From NCBI GenBank assembly GCA_900320245.1, contig ONRP01000003.1, forward strand, positions 1 through 64,000: a stretch of 64,000 nt of DNA, read 5' to 3'. Shown in pieces: positions 27,906 to 37,917 of this stretch (positions within the stretch are counted from its first letter, which is position 1; each line of letters starts with the position of its first letter). The position numbers were made by a program, and so were the translations under genes. The stretch comes from an uncultured Prevotellaceae bacterium. Its GTDB lineage: Bacteria; Bacteroidota; Bacteroidia; Bacteroidales; Muribaculaceae. The notes under the pieces were generated by a model. The model was given only the letters and a program-made list of their open reading frames with translations, ran no database searches and was not told the DNA's origin.

Positions 27906-28753
27906 TCTCCAAGAATCCAGCGGGCCACGCTGTCGGCCGTATTGGGGCCGATGACCTCGCTCGCGGCGGCCTTGACTTCGGGGAAAGCATTTTCCACGGC
28001 GACGCTGTAATCGGCCGCCTGCATCATAGCGATGTCGTTGCGGTTGTCGCCGAAGACCACCACCCGCTGCGCGCCCACCTCACGGGCCAAGTCGCGGATG
28101 GCAGCAGCCTTGCTGGTGCCGGCAGTGAAAATCTCGAGGTAACCGTTACGTTCGTCAAAGATGTCATGGTATACCATCACCGAGCACGTCGGCACCGAAG
28201 CACGCAGGTCGCCAGCGATGGCCTCGAGCACGTCAAACTTGTTCAGCGAGAAAATCAACAGCGCCTCGTCGCTGCTGTGGCGGTAATCGTGGTCATCAAG
28301 CAAGAACCGCTTCAGCGGCAGGTGCTGGCGCTCACGGACAAACTGATCCTCCTGCGATGACAAGGGACCATAGTGGTGAGCATGCAGCCTGTTGTTGCCG
28401 TGGCGACGGTAGATGAACGGATAAATGCCATAGCGGTCAAACACATCGCTGACGGCATTGACCGTCACGTCGTCGATGCCGTGGGTGCGCTCAAAACAGC
28501 CCGTCACCGGATTCCACATCGACGAGCCGCCGATGACGATGAACGGCAGCCGCGCATGCACCTCCTGCATCAACGGCACCACCGTGGCCGGTGTGCGTGC
28601 CGTCGCAACAGTAAACAGGCCACCCCGCTCCTCAATGATGCAGTTGAGCATGTCAATCGTGCCGCGCGACAACAACGAGTCATCACCCAGCAACGTCCCG
28701 TCCAGGTCACTCACATACAGCGTCCCGCCCTTATTATCAGTGCTTTTCAACAT
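27893..28753 (-). CDS. HAD-superfamily Cof-type phosphatase
   Basis: A 286-residue Cof-like HAD hydrolase. Motif I is DLDGTLLGDD (near residues 16-25), motif III uses the KAAAIRDLA lysine (near 206) and motif IV is VVFGDNRNDIAMM (near 223-235). The large C2-type cap between the motifs is as in sugar-phosphate or nucleotide phosphatases. The physiological substrate cannot be read from the sequence. A -7 box (TACCTTTG, minus strand, 28762-28769) lies 8 bases before the start, so the transcript is nearly leaderless. Confidence 0.88.
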   Translation of the reverse strand: MLKSTDNKGGTLYVSDLDGTLLGDDSLLSRGTIDMLNCIIEERGGLFTVATARTPATVVPLMQEVHARLPFIVIGGSSMWNPVTGCFERTHGIDDVTVNAVSDVFDRYGIYPFIYRRHGNNRLHAHHYGPLSSQEDQFVRERQHLPLKRFLLDDHDYRHSSDEALLIFSLNKFDVLEAIAGDLRASVPTCSVMVYHDIFDERNGYLEIFTAGTSKAAAIRDLAREVGAQRVVVFGDNRNDIAMMQAADYSVAVENAFPEVKAAASEVIGPNTADSVARWILGELEN

Positions 28754-28826
28754 ATTAGCGACAAAGGTACTGCTTTTGCCTTATTCAACCGCACCAATCA
28801 CTCAATTTTCATTTTTCCATGGTAAA

Positions 28827-28860
28827 TTTGCAAATCTTCTCACAATAATACCTATATTTG
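28827..28860 (+). promoter_or_regulatory. Promoter of superoxide dismutase gene
   Basis: TTTG (28827-28830), 22 bases, then TATATTTG (28853-28860). The spacer is one base longer than usual. The leader to 28894 is about 26 bases. Confidence 0.55.
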
Positions 28861-28893
28861 CCATGAACAATAATAACCTAAAAGAGAAGGATT

Positions 28894-29502
28894 ATGGAGA
28901 AGACTATGCCTATTGATGGACGATTTGAGTTGATGGCGCTGCCTTATGCAGCCGAGGCTTTGGAGCCGGTCATCAGTGCCAACACGCTGGCCTTTCACCA
29001 CGGCAAGCACCTGGCCGCCTATGTGAATAACCTGAATGCCGCACTGCCCGGCAGCGGCTTGGAGGGGCTGCCCCTCGAGGACGTGGTGCTCAAGGCCGAG
29101 GGCGGCATGCTCAACAATGCGGGACAGATTTTGAACCACAACCTGTACTTTGGCCAGTTCCGTGCCCCCAAGGCCGACAATGTGCCGACAGGAGTTCTGG
29201 CCGAGGCCATCGACAAGGATTTCGGCTCGTTTGAGGCTTTTAAGGAGGCTTTTGCCAAGGCCGGTGCGACCCTGTTCGGCTCCGGTTGGGCTTGGCTCAG
29301 TGCCGATGGTGACGGCAAACTCGTCATCGCCCAGGAGCCTAACGCCGCCAACCCCATCCAGCGCGGCCTGCACCCCTTGATGACGATGGACGTGTGGGAG
29401 CATGCCTACTACCTCGACTACCAGAACCGTCGTCCCGACCACCTGGCCGCCCTGTGGCAGATCATCGATTGGGACATTGTTGCTGTCCGCTATCAGGGAT
29501 AA
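28894..29502 (+). CDS. sodB: Fe/Mn superoxide dismutase
   Basis: A 202-residue superoxide dismutase. Metal ligands are the His in LAFHHGKHL (near 33-41), His in ILNHNLYF (near 80), and Asp and His in the signature DVWEHAYY (near 164-171). The enzyme converts superoxide to oxygen and peroxide in the cytoplasm and protects an anaerobe during air exposure. Fe versus Mn use cannot be fixed from sequence; Bacteroides homologues are cambialistic. The length is normal. A small secreted-protein gene follows 16 bases later. Confidence 0.94.
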   Translation: MEKTMPIDGRFELMALPYAAEALEPVISANTLAFHHGKHLAAYVNNLNAALPGSGLEGLPLEDVVLKAEGGMLNNAGQILNHNLYFGQFRAPKADNVPTGVLAEAIDKDFGSFEAFKEAFAKAGATLFGSGWAWLSADGDGKLVIAQEPNAANPIQRGLHPLMTMDVWEHAYYLDYQNRRPDHLAALWQIIDWDIVAVRYQG

Positions 29503-29518
29503 TCACCCAAAAAAGTCG

Positions 29519-30499
29519 ATGAAACCGACCTTTTTTGCAATTCTTGCACTGTTGTGCCTGGCCTTTCAGGCTTCGGCCGGCGACAAGGTCAACGAGGGTT
29601 GGCAGCGAGCCGTGCTTGCTGCCATCGACTCGTTCCCCGAGCGCGGCGGCTACTACACCGGCGGGCGCCCCAACGACCTGTTTCCCAAGACCACCTGGCG
29701 CGGGCTCAATGATGCTTACCGGATGGGCGTGGGCGACGAGCGGCCCAGGTTTGACCCGATGCAGGCACAGCCGTCGTTCTGCTCCAGCGCGACCTACTCG
29801 GTCATCATCAAGGCACTGCTCATCTGGGACACCAAGCACAAAATCAAACGCGAGGCCTGGGTGAACATGAAACCCTACGTCGGCATCGCCGATGAACTCA
29901 ACCCCGACGGTTTCGGCCAAGACGACGGCGTGGGCTTCTGGGGTCGCGCCAACGCCAATGGTCCCGGGTTGGGAGTGCTGGTGCGTGAATTGGGCGCGGG
30001 CTACAGTTTCACGGCCTACCGCGGTGCATGCAGCGAACGCAACCGCGAAACGCCCGATGAACGCTACCTGACCGACGACGAGTGGTGCGCCCAAGATATA
30101 TGGAGCCGCGCCGTGCCCGGTGACCTGATGAAGATCTTCTGGAACCGTAACGAGAGCCGCGGCAAGGACAGCGGAGCCATCATCGGCTGTGATGACAACC
30201 GTGACGCCGACCAGGAAGCCGGCCACAGCGTCATCTTCCTGGGCTGTGAGGGCGACACCGTCACCTACTGGTCGAGCAACGGCCCCGGGGAGCACCCCGA
30301 ACAGATGGGCTACAGCATCGGCCATTGCCACAAGACCGCCATCCAGCGCGTGGTCTTCACACGCATCACACGGCCCGAGCGCTTCAACAACGCGCGAAAA
30401 ATGGCGCCGACCGACGTCAACGCCTACCTGAGCGACCTGAACGGCAAGCGCCACAGCACCACTGCCGAAATGCTCAAACAGTTAGGAATAAAGAATTAG
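29519..30499 (+). CDS. Secreted protein with possible Cys/His hydrolase fold
   Basis: A 326-residue protein with a signal peptide (about 1-20, QASAG). It has no family I can name. SFCSSATY (near residue 90) and GHSVIFLG (near 240) could supply the Cys and His of an NlpC/P60-like or CHAP-like papain fold, as found in cell-wall peptidases and amidases. The pair DLMKIFWNRNES and the Trp/Gly-rich stretches are compatible with that. The start at 29519 is chosen because it gives a clean signal peptide. Confidence 0.6.
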   Translation: MKPTFFAILALLCLAFQASAGDKVNEGWQRAVLAAIDSFPERGGYYTGGRPNDLFPKTTWRGLNDAYRMGVGDERPRFDPMQAQPSFCSSATYSVIIKALLIWDTKHKIKREAWVNMKPYVGIADELNPDGFGQDDGVGFWGRANANGPGLGVLVRELGAGYSFTAYRGACSERNRETPDERYLTDDEWCAQDIWSRAVPGDLMKIFWNRNESRGKDSGAIIGCDDNRDADQEAGHSVIFLGCEGDTVTYWSSNGPGEHPEQMGYSIGHCHKTAIQRVVFTRITRPERFNNARKMAPTDVNAYLSDLNGKRHSTTAEMLKQLGIKN

Positions 30500-30546
30500 G
30501 AGTCAGGATAACATTCCTAACCCCTAATTTCTAACTCCTAACTCTT
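30486..30546. terminator. Stem-loop between convergent genes
   Basis: AAAGAATTAGGAGT (about 30490-30503) pairs with ACTCCTAACTCTTT (about 30535-30548). The stem spans the stop region of the upstream gene. Likely a bidirectional terminator; it overlaps TAACCCC-type repeats. Confidence 0.55.
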
Positions 30547-30551
30547 TACCC

Positions 30552-31313
30552 TTAGTTGATGTTCACCTTGCCGCTACCGGCAATATCCTTGGTGTGGTGC
30601 TTCACCGTGCCCTTGAGGTTCACGTCACCGCTGCCGGCGATATCGACATCCACATCATCGGCGGTGATGTTGTCGCAATTCACGTTGCCCGAGCCAGCGA
30701 TATCAATCTTGAATTTGGCACAGGCCATCTCACCGATATTGATGTCACCGCTACCGGCGATATCGGCCTTAGCCGTGTTTTTGACATCCAGTTTGCCGAA
30801 TTCGATATTGCCCGAGCCGGCAATGTCAAAGACGGCCTTGTCGCAGGTCATCTGAACAAGCATAATTTTGCCCGAGCCGGCAAGGTCGGCTATAAACTCG
30901 CTTGCCTCGACAGGATTGCTGGCGGTAAACATACCAGAGCCCGCCAAATCCACGCGCTTGATGTCAGGTGATGTGACATAGACCTTTACATCCTTGAACG
31001 ACACCGTGGGCTTGTCAACAGACTTGCGGATGCGCAACTGGCTATCCTTGACATAGACCGTCATCTCCTTGAGGGCCTGCTCCGGCGCCTCGATGCGCAC
31101 GCTGCACTGCTCGCCCTGCTCATAGATAATCTTAAAGGCTCCGGCAATCTCCACCTCATCAAAGGCAGACATGCTCACCGTCTGATTGATTTGCGGCACT
31201 TGGGTCGGTGTGGTGTCCTTGCCACCCTTCTCACCCAAATTAATACTCATGCACGATGCCATCATGATGGCTACTGTGGCCACCAGGGCCAGATTAAAGA
31301 ATCGCTTCATCAT
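30552..31313 (-). CDS. DUF2807 (head GIN domain) lipoprotein
   Basis: A 253-residue lipoprotein (lipobox MMASC near residues 18-22) whose body is the DUF2807 'putative auto-transporter adhesin, head GIN' beta-helix. Ten or so repeated turns of the form DIAGSG(D/N)(I/V)N are obvious in the C-terminal half (about 130-253). It is probably anchored in the outer membrane or periplasm; function is unknown. It is convergent with the preceding gene. Confidence 0.85.
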   Translation of the reverse strand: MMKRFFNLALVATVAIMMASCMSINLGEKGGKDTTPTQVPQINQTVSMSAFDEVEIAGAFKIIYEQGEQCSVRIEAPEQALKEMTVYVKDSQLRIRKSVDKPTVSFKDVKVYVTSPDIKRVDLAGSGMFTASNPVEASEFIADLAGSGKIMLVQMTCDKAVFDIAGSGNIEFGKLDVKNTAKADIAGSGDINIGEMACAKFKIDIAGSGNVNCDNITADDVDVDIAGSGDVNLKGTVKHHTKDIAGSGKVNIN

Positions 31314-31429
31314 TTTATACTGTTTTAAATATTGTCTATACTATAGACGCACGAGCAGGCCAAAAAGTTTCATAAAAAAAGAAAAATTTTGGCCGCATAG
31401 TTCTATAGTCAACCGATAACGGTTGACTA

Positions 31430-32941
31430 TCAATGATTAAAGGCGAGCATCTGGTCGATAATGTCCCGGTCGTTGTTCAGGCGAGGCACCTTGCGCTGGC
31501 CACCCAACTTGCCCGTGGAGGCCAGCCAGCGGTCAAACAAGCCCGGTGCAGCGACCACCAGTGCGGGCTGAGCCAGGAAGATGTCGCCCGTGCGCTTGGC
31601 ATCATAGTCGCTGTTCACCTCGCGCAGGTGCTGGTCAAGCAACTGCATGAAGCGGTCCTTGTCCTTAGGCTCCCTCGCGAACTCGATGAGCCACTGATGA
31701 TAGCCGCGCTCGTTGCCCTGGGCATAGACAGGAGCGGCGGTATAGTTCAGCACCTCGGCATCGGTTTCCTGTGCCGCCAGGGTGATGGCATGGTCGGCAT
31801 TGTGCACCATCAGTTCCTCGCCGAAGGCATTGATGAAACTGCGCGTGCGACCTGCAATTTTGATTTTGACGGGGTTGAGTTGCTCGATGGTCACCGTGTC
31901 GCCCAGGCGGTATCGCCACAGGCCGTTTGGCGCGGTGATAATGAGTTCATAGGTGCGTCCCTGCTCGATTTCCCAGATGGGATATACCTCGGGCGTCTTG
32001 CTATCGATTTCCTCGACGGGGATGAACTCATAGAACACGCCCACGTCGAGCAAAAGCAACATCGCCGTGCTCTCCCAGTTGCTCTGCACGGCAAAGAAGC
32101 CCTCGCTGGCGTTATAGTTGTTCAGGAAGTGCATCTTGTCCATGTCGCAGATGGCCTCGTACTGCTGCTTGTAGGGTTCAAAGGCGATGCCGCCGTGGAA
32201 GAACACCTCCAGGTTGGGCCACACCTCGTGGATGCACGACTTGCCCGTCTTCTCGAGCACCCGCTTGAGCACCGTCAGGAACCATGACGGCACACCGCTC
32301 AGGTTGGTCACATTCTGCCCGATGGATTCCTCGACCAGCATCGGCAGTTTCTCGGTCCAATCCTCCATCAGAGCCACCTTACGGCTGGGGATGCGCGCCA
32401 GGTTGGCCAGCGGATTCATGTTCTCGATGAGGTTGGCGCTCAGATCCCCCACCCTGACGCCGGGTTTGAGTTGCAGGTTATTGGCAAAACTGCCGCCCAG
32501 GATGAAAGCCTTGCCCGAGAACAGGCGGCTCTCTGGATTCAGGTTCAGGTAATGGGAGACCACGTCGCTCGTTCCCTGGTAGTGGTTCCACTTGAACGAC
32601 TCGCGCGTGATGGGGATGTACTTGCTGCGTCCGCTGGTACCCGACGACTGGGCGAAGTTCCAGCAGCGGCCGGGCCACAGTTCGTCCCTGATGCCGTTGA
32701 CCATGCGCAGGATGTGCGGCTCCAGGTCCTCGTAGCGGAACAAGGGCAGCGTCGAGGCAAACTGACGGTAGGTCCTGATGGACGAGAAGTCATACTTGCG
32801 GCCGATGCGTGTGAGCGACGCTTTCTCCACCAGCCGCACCAGTTCGCCCTGCTGCACGGCATCGGCATAGTCGATGTAGCGCGCATGCTGCTGCAGGCGT
32901 CCCACGAGATGATTACGGAATAACGGCGTGAAGTTAATCAT
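31430..32941 (-). CDS. GH3-family acyl-adenylating protein (auxin GH3 superfamily)
   Basis: A 503-residue bacterial member of the GH3 family. Motif I is SSGTSGRSKYIPIT (near 98-111), motif II NNYNASEGFFAV (near 274-285) and motif III YRLGDTV (near 345-351). In plants GH3 enzymes adenylate jasmonate or auxin and conjugate amino acids. The substrate of bacterial members is mostly unknown. A -7 box (TACTTTTG, minus strand, 32947-32954) sits 6 bases before the start, so the transcript is probably leaderless. It is monocistronic. Confidence 0.88.
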   Translation of the reverse strand: MINFTPLFRNHLVGRLQQHARYIDYADAVQQGELVRLVEKASLTRIGRKYDFSSIRTYRQFASTLPLFRYEDLEPHILRMVNGIRDELWPGRCWNFAQSSGTSGRSKYIPITRESFKWNHYQGTSDVVSHYLNLNPESRLFSGKAFILGGSFANNLQLKPGVRVGDLSANLIENMNPLANLARIPSRKVALMEDWTEKLPMLVEESIGQNVTNLSGVPSWFLTVLKRVLEKTGKSCIHEVWPNLEVFFHGGIAFEPYKQQYEAICDMDKMHFLNNYNASEGFFAVQSNWESTAMLLLLDVGVFYEFIPVEEIDSKTPEVYPIWEIEQGRTYELIITAPNGLWRYRLGDTVTIEQLNPVKIKIAGRTRSFINAFGEELMVHNADHAITLAAQETDAEVLNYTAAPVYAQGNERGYHQWLIEFAREPKDKDRFMQLLDQHLREVNSDYDAKRTGDIFLAQPALVVAAPGLFDRWLASTGKLGGQRKVPRLNNDRDIIDQMLAFNH

Positions 32942-33139
32942 ATCTGCAAAAGTATAAACAAATGCCCGAATGAGCGGGAAACAACAGTCAAAAAAACGGG
33001 TAAACCGGGTGTTTTGTCTATGGATTTGCCGCTTTGGCCCCTTTTACCGCCATTTTGGGCAGTCCCCAAGCCCCAGTGGCACGGGATATGCAGATTTAGG
33101 GGTGATTAGTCGATTGTTTATGAATATTTGTCTAAAATA

Positions 33140-33172
33140 TTTGCATTAATTCATCGATATCGACTAATTTTG
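33140..33172 (+). promoter_or_regulatory. Promoter of the 33212 gene
   Basis: TTTG (33140-33143), 21 bases, then TAATTTTG (33165-33172), with a leader of about 33 bases. Confidence 0.65.
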
Positions 33173-33211
33173 GGGCAACAAACATTTAATAACGATAAAA
33201 ACATACGCACT

Positions 33212-33838
33212 ATGAAACGCTTTATCTTAACAATGGTGGCCATGCTGACCCTCGGGGCAGCCGCCAACGCGATGAGTTACAAGTCGGCCCGCGATCAGGC
33301 CTTCTTCCTGACCGACAAGATGGCCTATGAACTCGGACTGAGTGTGGACCAGTATAATGCCGTGTATGAAATCAATATGGACTACATCATGTGTCTGGAC
33401 GTGTATGATGACATCTTCGGCACCTTCTGGACCCGCCGCAACAACGAACTGCGCTATGTGCTCTCACCTGCACAGTACAACATGTTCATGCAACTGGAGT
33501 ACTTCTATCGTCCCGTCAGGTGGGAGAACCGCAAATTTGTCTTCTCAATCTACAGCCGCTATCCCAAGGACAGATTCTTCTATGCCGCTCCTCCCGGATA
33601 TCAGGTGTACAAGGGTTCCAACCGCTATTTTGACCACAGCGCTTACGACGGCCGCACCTTTGGCGCTCCCTCGTCCAAGTCGCAGCCCAAGCCCGGCAAT
33701 GGCGGTATGACGCCCAGACACCAGACTGGAAGCAAGAGTCAGCCCGGCAGCAAGAGTCAGCCTCAGCCCGGAATGAACAAGAAACAGGCTGTCAACGAGG
33801 GCAAGATGCGCATGAATGATCCCAGTCGCCGCCGCTAA
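33212..33838 (+). CDS. Small secreted protein with Ser/Pro/Gln/Lys-rich tail
   Basis: A 208-residue protein; start at 33212 (MKRFILTMVAMLTLGAAANA signal peptide). The folded part (about 21-145) is aromatic-rich, with FWTRRNNELRYVLS and FYRPVRWENRK. The C-terminal 60 residues are low-complexity (KSQP and GSKSQPG repeats) and basic at the end. I do not recognise a family, although similar short aromatic-rich secreted proteins occur in Prevotella. It follows a full promoter and ends before a strong terminator, so it is a single-gene unit. Confidence 0.7.
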   Translation: MKRFILTMVAMLTLGAAANAMSYKSARDQAFFLTDKMAYELGLSVDQYNAVYEINMDYIMCLDVYDDIFGTFWTRRNNELRYVLSPAQYNMFMQLEYFYRPVRWENRKFVFSIYSRYPKDRFFYAAPPGYQVYKGSNRYFDHSAYDGRTFGAPSSKSQPKPGNGGMTPRHQTGSKSQPGSKSQPQPGMNKKQAVNEGKMRMNDPSRRR

Positions 33839-33868
33839 CGGGCAGCCGACCATAACAAGGCAATAAAT

Positions 33869-33907
33869 CAGGAGGGAACGTCCCAAGATTGTGGACGTTC
33901 CCTCCTG
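33869..33907. terminator. Bidirectional terminator
   Basis: Perfect 15-base stem (CAGGAGGGAACGTCC at 33869-33883 and its complement at 33893-33907) with a 9-base loop, between convergent genes. Confidence 0.9.
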
Positions 33908-33946
33908 TTCGTTTAATCTCCCGACTCGGGGAACCGCGTCAGCCGA

Positions 33947-36900
33947 TTACCGGCCTACGGCGACCTTGATGGTCTCGACGTGGCTACCGTTCCTGCCCTG
34001 CAGGATGTAGATGCCACGATTGAGTTGTTGCAGGTCGAAGGAGTCGTTGGCAGTAGCAATGGTCTGTCCGCTGGTGTTGTAGACGATGATGGTACCGGGA
34101 TAGGTAGCCACATTGCTGCGCACCTGGAAGGCCGATGTCTTGTCGACGATATTCTCCAGCACGGTGGCCTGGGTCTCGGTCACCTCGGTCGCGGTAATCG
34201 TGAAGTAGTAGTCACGGTCGGCCACGATGTCATAATCGGGCAACTGCTGGCCATTGTTCCAGTTGTTGAAAATCAGGTGGAAGTTGCCACTGTTGGCATC
34301 CAGCAGGAACACCTTGTAGTTGGTGCCATTCACGATGGAATCGCCCACACTGGCTTCGCCGGGCCATGCGCCGAAGAGTTCGCTGTCACCCCAAGCATAC
34401 AATCCCAGGGCATCCCAACCGGTCAGGTCGTTGACAAAGATGTAGTGCTGTGATGCGGGAATCGTGGGCAGTTCGCCACTGATGCTGAAGTCGTCGATAC
34501 CCAGTGCCATAGCACCCTGGGCAGCGTCACCGCTGGCCACACTGATGTTCCATGCCAGATACAGGTCGCAGCCGCGTGCAAGCGTGGTGCCGAGCACTCC
34601 GCTCACGGGAACGGTCTCGCCAGGAACGGTCTCATAACCGGCCGTCTCGCTGTCGGGAGCGAAATAGGTGTAGAAACCGTTGCCGGCACTGGTCCAGTTG
34701 CGGCCGTCGATCGAATAGTACAGTTGCACGGCAAAGCCGGCACCGTTGTTACCCTTGCGGTACTTCTCAACATTGTAGGTCACGTTGACGTTCTCAATGT
34801 TCTTGCTGCCCGTGTTGAGCAGGTGGGCATACACGTTGACACACCTCGTGCCACCGGCTACACCAGTCGAGATGCCACCCAGAGCGCGGTCGTCGCCGGC
34901 ATTGTCGCCGAAGTTCCACGTGCCGTTCTTGGCATTGCTGGGCAGGTTCACGCCGCCGCTGTACATCGTCTGGTCGTCGGCCTGGTCATAGCGTCCCACG
35001 GTGCGCGGGGCGGTGAGGATGCGGTCGATGCGCCATGCATCGGGCAGGGTCGCGGTAGTCTCGTCGCCCATCACGTCAAACGACTGGCTGGCGCTCAAGG
35101 TCGTTTCGTTCAGTTCGATGGCGGGATAGGTCACTACCTCGGTCAGTGCGGTAGCCACCTTGACAGTAGCGGTCTCGGTGAAGTCGCCTGTCGTGGCGGT
35201 CACGGTATACTCACCGTTCGTGCCATTGCTGGTGAACACCTGGTTGGCATCAATCTCACCTCCGTCGCTCAAGGTCATCACCACGGGCTCGGGAGCCTCA
35301 ACCTCCATACCGAACTGGTCGCGCACGGTCACCTTGTAGTGCACCTGTCCAGCGGTGTGGTCCACGTAGTTGGTGAAGCCGTTCAGGGCACGGCTGGCAT
35401 ACCCGCGCATGGCAGCAGCGTCATCGGCGCTCAGGCTGGCGGGAGCCCACGTGATGTTCAGGGGATCTTCGCCGTAGATGAGGCCATACTCCATGGCTGC
35501 AGCCATATAGGTGGCCTTGAGGGTCGGGTGACGGTCATCAAGGAACCACGTCAGGGTGCCAGCGCTGCCCTCCAGGTCATAAACCTCCTGGTAGGCCACG
35601 CCCACGGGACACAAGGTCACACCCAGGTCGAGGGCCACATCCTGATAGTTCTTAACAAAGGTCGCGTTGAAGGCAGTGTAGTTCTCCCAGTCACCGCTGT
35701 ATGCCCAGTTGACGGGCACGATGATGATGGCGTTGGGATTGGGACAGTATTCGCGGATGTAGTCCACCCAGCGCTTCACGTTGGCGCGGAAGGTCTCCAC
35801 ATCGGTGCGGGGCAGCGAACTCTGCTCCTGCAGGATGATGTGGCTCCATGCCTCGCTGCGCACGAGCATCTTGGCACCGGGGTTGCCGTCCTCGGCCACA
35901 CCGTCGCCCTCATCCCAATGGGTCTTGAGCGACTTGCCCAGCAGGGTGTGCTTGGTCCAGTCGGCATCCTTGCCCATAGCCTGGGCGATAGCGTCGAACA
36001 CGTCGTCCTGGTCATTATAATAAATGAGGCTGTTGTTCAGCGAGAGCACCTTTACCTGCTCGGGCAACTCGGGAACGAGCACCACGTCGGCAGGCTGCAG
36101 CGTCATCGTCGTGGGAGTCGAGGAAGCCAGTTCGAGGTTGTACTCGCCGGTCTCGAGGTTGAAGGTCACGTCATAGGTACCTGCAGCGGTCGACACCTTG
36201 CCGGTAGCGCCCTTGATGAGCGTGCCGTTGGTGTTGTTGCCGGTGAGGTCGCTCTCGGCGCCCCACACGCCGCCCATACCCAGGCGCTGATAGATGCGCC
36301 AGTGGCTATAGCCGTCACCCACGGCGGGCATGGTCACCTGACCCTTGAAGGTCTTGCCCTCGACAAGGTCGAGTTTGCCGGAAGTATCCATGTAGTTCCA
36401 GCCGTTGTTGTCACCGATGACATAGACCGCGGTCAGGCCCGTGTCGTCATCATCACTCTCGAGCAGCAGGGTTGCGGCACCATCCACGATGTTGAGGACA
36501 ATGCGCTTGCACATGTAGGTGTTGCCGCCGCACGAGATATTGTCGTTGGTACCCAGCACGAGGGTGTAGGGCACATCCATTTGGGCACTGGTGCCGTTGC
36601 TGCCGTAGTTGCAGGCACTGCTCCAGTTGGCGTCGGCCACCTTGAACTGGCCGCTCAGCGTCTTGCTGTACAGCACATAGGTGCCGTTGCCCTCGTCGCT
36701 GAACTCCCAATCGCTCACGGCGCCCCAACTGTTCACTTCGCCGCGCAGGTAGATGCCTGATGCGACAAAGGGCGGGATGCTCGGGTCAACATAGCCCGTG
36801 TAGTTCTCGGGGTCGTCAATCTCGGTAGCCTCGTCCTTGGTCAGGCACAGGTAATGGTCGGCCGTGGCCTCGATGCTCGTGTTGACGCTGTTGCCCAGGT

Positions 36901-37840
36901 TGTCGGTGAACAGCAGCGCGTGGGTCGCACCATCCATGTCGAGCGACCACACCTTGTAGGTCACACCATTAACAACGGCACTGCTGGCAGGCACAGTGGC
37001 CTCACCGCCATCGGCGGCCATCAGCAGGGTGCTCCATTTGGTCACATCTTCCACATAGACGTAGCAAGCCTGGTCCTGTGAAGCGAAGGTCGCATCGATG
37101 ACCACATTGTCAATCGACAGACCCATGGCCTTGTTGGGGCTGCTGCCGCTGGCCACGCTTATGTTCCAGGCCAGGTAGAGGTCACCACCCGCAGCCAGGT
37201 CCACCATCAGTTGCTTGTCGGCAATGGCGGTGGTGCTGATGGGCACAACCTCGGCACCGGCGGTGGCGGCATCAGGGGCGAAATAGGTGTAGAAGTCCTC
37301 ACCTGCATTGCTCCAGTTGACACCATCAGTGGAGATGTAGAGTTGTACGGCAAAGCCTGCGGCATTGTCACCGTCACGGTACTTCTCGATGTCATAGTCG
37401 AAAGCCAGTTTGGTGATGGCCTCGTCGCCGGCATTGTGCAGACAGGTCATCACATTGATGCAGCGGGTGCCGCCATCGACGGTAGTCGACAGGCCGCCCA
37501 CCGAGCAGTCGCTGGGCACGCTGCTTGAAGCAAAGTTCCAGGTGCCATTCTTGGCGTTACTGGCCAGGCTCGTGCCGCCAGTATACATCACCTGGGTCGA
37601 TGCGGCAGCAAAACTGCCCACCGTGCGGGGAGCGTTCATCTGACGCTCCACACGCCAACCCTGCGGCATGTCGAGCGTGGCAGCCTGTGCGCCGGCATCC
37701 CACATGCCGTCAAAGTTCTCGCTCACCTGGGTGGCGTCGGCAGTGAACTGCAGTGCCTCTTGTGCCCAAGTGTTGCCGGCCCATGTGCACATGAGCAACA
37801 CGGCGGCAGCGAGTTTGAGATAAAAAGATAATTTTGTCAT
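33947..37840 (-). CDS. Large T9SS-secreted multidomain protein with SGNH-like core
   Basis: A 1297-residue secreted protein. Order: signal peptide (1-26); a beta-sandwich module A (about 27-255); a CBM26-like starch-binding module (about 258-345); two SusE/F-like carbohydrate modules (about 355-580); an SGNH/DUF4886-like hydrolase domain (about 595-815) with LSLNNSLIYYN (usually GNS), LQEQSSLPR and DDRHPTLKATY as Ser and Asp/His blocks; an Ig-like module (about 850-915); a second copy of module A (about 930-1125); another CBM26-like module with YAWGDSELFGAWPG (about 1135-1215); and a type A sorting domain ending NRGIYILQG (about 1225-1297). It is likely a surface carbohydrate esterase, but G to N in the first block may alter catalysis. 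Confidence 0.82.
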   Translation of the reverse strand: MTKLSFYLKLAAAVLLMCTWAGNTWAQEALQFTADATQVSENFDGMWDAGAQAATLDMPQGWRVERQMNAPRTVGSFAAASTQVMYTGGTSLASNAKNGTWNFASSSVPSDCSVGGLSTTVDGGTRCINVMTCLHNAGDEAITKLAFDYDIEKYRDGDNAAGFAVQLYISTDGVNWSNAGEDFYTYFAPDAATAGAEVVPISTTAIADKQLMVDLAAGGDLYLAWNISVASGSSPNKAMGLSIDNVVIDATFASQDQACYVYVEDVTKWSTLLMAADGGEATVPASSAVVNGVTYKVWSLDMDGATHALLFTDNLGNSVNTSIEATADHYLCLTKDEATEIDDPENYTGYVDPSIPPFVASGIYLRGEVNSWGAVSDWEFSDEGNGTYVLYSKTLSGQFKVADANWSSACNYGSNGTSAQMDVPYTLVLGTNDNISCGGNTYMCKRIVLNIVDGAATLLLESDDDDTGLTAVYVIGDNNGWNYMDTSGKLDLVEGKTFKGQVTMPAVGDGYSHWRIYQRLGMGGVWGAESDLTGNNTNGTLIKGATGKVSTAAGTYDVTFNLETGEYNLELASSTPTTMTLQPADVVLVPELPEQVKVLSLNNSLIYYNDQDDVFDAIAQAMGKDADWTKHTLLGKSLKTHWDEGDGVAEDGNPGAKMLVRSEAWSHIILQEQSSLPRTDVETFRANVKRWVDYIREYCPNPNAIIIVPVNWAYSGDWENYTAFNATFVKNYQDVALDLGVTLCPVGVAYQEVYDLEGSAGTLTWFLDDRHPTLKATYMAAAMEYGLIYGEDPLNITWAPASLSADDAAAMRGYASRALNGFTNYVDHTAGQVHYKVTVRDQFGMEVEAPEPVVMTLSDGGEIDANQVFTSNGTNGEYTVTATTGDFTETATVKVATALTEVVTYPAIELNETTLSASQSFDVMGDETTATLPDAWRIDRILTAPRTVGRYDQADDQTMYSGGVNLPSNAKNGTWNFGDNAGDDRALGGISTGVAGGTRCVNVYAHLLNTGSKNIENVNVTYNVEKYRKGNNGAGFAVQLYYSIDGRNWTSAGNGFYTYFAPDSETAGYETVPGETVPVSGVLGTTLARGCDLYLAWNISVASGDAAQGAMALGIDDFSISGELPTIPASQHYIFVNDLTGWDALGLYAWGDSELFGAWPGEASVGDSIVNGTNYKVFLLDANSGNFHLIFNNWNNGQQLPDYDIVADRDYYFTITATEVTETQATVLENIVDKTSAFQVRSNVATYPGTIIVYNTSGQTIATANDSFDLQQLNRGIYILQGRNGSHVETIKVAVGR

Positions 37841-37886
37841 AAAGCAATAACTCTTAAATAGTTAATAAGGTGTTGTTGTCCTGTCA

Positions 37887-37917
37887 CAAAATTAGGCCAA
37901 TCACGCAACACCGCAAA
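37887..37917 (-). promoter_or_regulatory. Promoter of the T9SS protein gene
   Basis: Minus strand: TTTG (37914-37917), 19 bases, TAATTTTG (37887-37894); leader about 40 bases. The rest of the gap to 38143 shows nothing recognisable. Confidence 0.7.
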